From NCBI GenBank assembly GCA_017962415.1, contig JAGCVK010000045.1, positions 1 to 61,487 on the forward strand: a stretch of 61,487 nucleotides of DNA, written 5' to 3'. The notes below the pieces were generated by a model, which saw only the letters and a list, made by a program, of their open reading frames with translations, was not told where the DNA came from and did no database searches. Source of the DNA: Treponema sp. (GTDB taxonomy: Bacteria; Spirochaetota; Spirochaetia; Treponematales; Treponemataceae). Shown here one piece after another: positions 61,063 to 61,487 of the stretch; within the stretch, counting starts at the first letter, position 1; the number at the start of each line of letters is the position of its first letter. A program made the translations under genes and the position numbers.

Positions 61063-61487
61063 TTAAACAAGACCCTGTGCAACCATTGCATTGGCAACTT
61101 TTACAAAGCCTGCAATATTCGCGCCTGCAACGTAGTTAACCCAGTTGCCTTCTTTAGCACCAAACTTAACAGCTGTGTCGTAAGCGTTGTTATGAATGTT
61201 AATCATAATGTCATGGAGTTTTGCGTCAACTTCAGCAGCAGACCATGAAAGGCGCTCTGAGTTCTGGCTCATTTCAAGACCAGATGTAGCAACACCACCA
61301 GCGTTAGAAGCTTTTCCTGGAGCATACAAAATCTTAGCAGCCAAGAACTTGTTTACAGCGTCGATGTTAGAAGGCATGTTTGCACCTTCTGCTACGAGCT
61401 TACATCCGTTCTTAAGGAGCTTGTCTGCATCTTCACCAAGAAGTTCGTTCTGTGTAGCACATGGGAATGCACAGTCACACTTAACTT
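61063..61487 (-). CDS. gdhA: Glutamate dehydrogenase, 5' part outside window
   Basis: Assimilates ammonia by reductive amination of 2-oxoglutarate. Only the C-terminal 141 residues are seen. The window shows CAFPCATQNELLGEDADKLL, then KNGCKLVAEGANMPSN, the SNAGGVATSGLEMSQNSERL segment and the C-terminal NIAGFVKVANAMVAQGL, all typical of the hexameric NADP-type enzyme. The frame continues through the right edge. A terminator and the cloverleaf-like element follow it. Nearby, a diverged copy of its last 21 codons remains as a fragment. Confidence 0.95.
   Translation of the reverse strand, partial: VKCDCAFPCATQNELLGEDADKLLKNGCKLVAEGANMPSNIDAVNKFLAAKILYAPGKASNAGGVATSGLEMSQNSERLSWSAAEVDAKLHDIMINIHNNAYDTAVKFGAKEGNWVNYVAGANIAGFVKVANAMVAQGLV

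Noticed and set aside
1..61487. CRISPR arrays, insertion sequences and prophage genes.
   Set aside because: No regularly spaced direct repeats, no transposase, integrase, terminase or capsid-like reading frames were found.

Overview
The window looks like chromosomal DNA from a host-associated, Treponema-like spirochaete. The evidence is moderate A+T content, a fused Bat (aerotolerance-type) operon, a membrane chemoreceptor, many lipoproteins and signal-peptide proteins, frequent TTG starts, and GC-rich palindromic intergenic repeats of the kind I associate with Treponema. No rRNA, CRISPR array, transposase or integrase is visible. Two tRNA genes are present (Arg-CCT and Cys-GCA).

Layout. 1-9.9 kb: the 5' part of gltX (minus strand), a six-helix chemoreceptor, dnaE, a YggT-family protein and recG. 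9.9-12.6 kb (minus): an aminotransferase followed by a solute-binding lipoprotein. 12.7-19.9 kb (plus): a moxR / DUF58 / membrane protein / BatA-BatB-BatC fusion / BatD-like operon, then an Smr-domain gene. 19.9-23.6 kb (minus): an endo/exonuclease-phosphatase lipoprotein, a solitary DNA adenine methylase and aroA. 23.7-26.4 kb (plus): a PurH homologue that has lost its active-site motifs, then mraY. 26.6-31.1 kb: M20 peptidase, galE, small lipoproteins and a VWA protein. 31.2-37.7 kb (plus): an unknown protein, an XRE-cupin regulator, citrate synthase, a pseudouridine synthase and fhs. 37.9-49.8 kb (minus): tRNA-Arg, MBL hydrolase, HAD phosphatase, FGGY kinase, prs, a sodium:alanine symporter, tRNA-Cys, Nudix hydrolase, a single-chain ECF transporter (A-A-T fusion) and an envelope operon (small exported protein, barrel protein, FecR domain). 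49.9-56.8 kb: LacI regulator, M18 aminopeptidase, parAB, a methyltransferase and an anion permease.

The most unusual part is 56.8-61.1 kb. A six-gene minus-strand operon with a near-consensus promoter encodes two DUF2589-type proteins, two different small proteins with papain/C39-like Cys-His-Asp/Asn signatures, a 90-aa protein and a 55-aa overlapping ORF. It lies between two direct 115-bp repeats that differ at three positions. Next to it, beyond the second repeat, are a decayed copy of the last 21 codons of gdhA, a cloverleaf-like inverted-repeat element, and the 3' part of an intact gdhA. This block is my candidate for an undescribed accessory system.

Two regulatory patterns recur. (1) Nine or ten genes have a recognisable -35/-10 pair whose -10 box ends only 6-9 nt before the start codon, and almost all of them lack a Shine-Dalgarno sequence, which suggests leaderless or near-leaderless mRNAs. 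(2) TTATGCAA/TTGCATAA half-sites cluster at the promoters of citrate synthase, the aminotransferase, the solute-binding lipoprotein and the sodium:alanine symporter. This points to a small carbon/nitrogen regulon, possibly controlled by the XRE-cupin regulator encoded beside citrate synthase.
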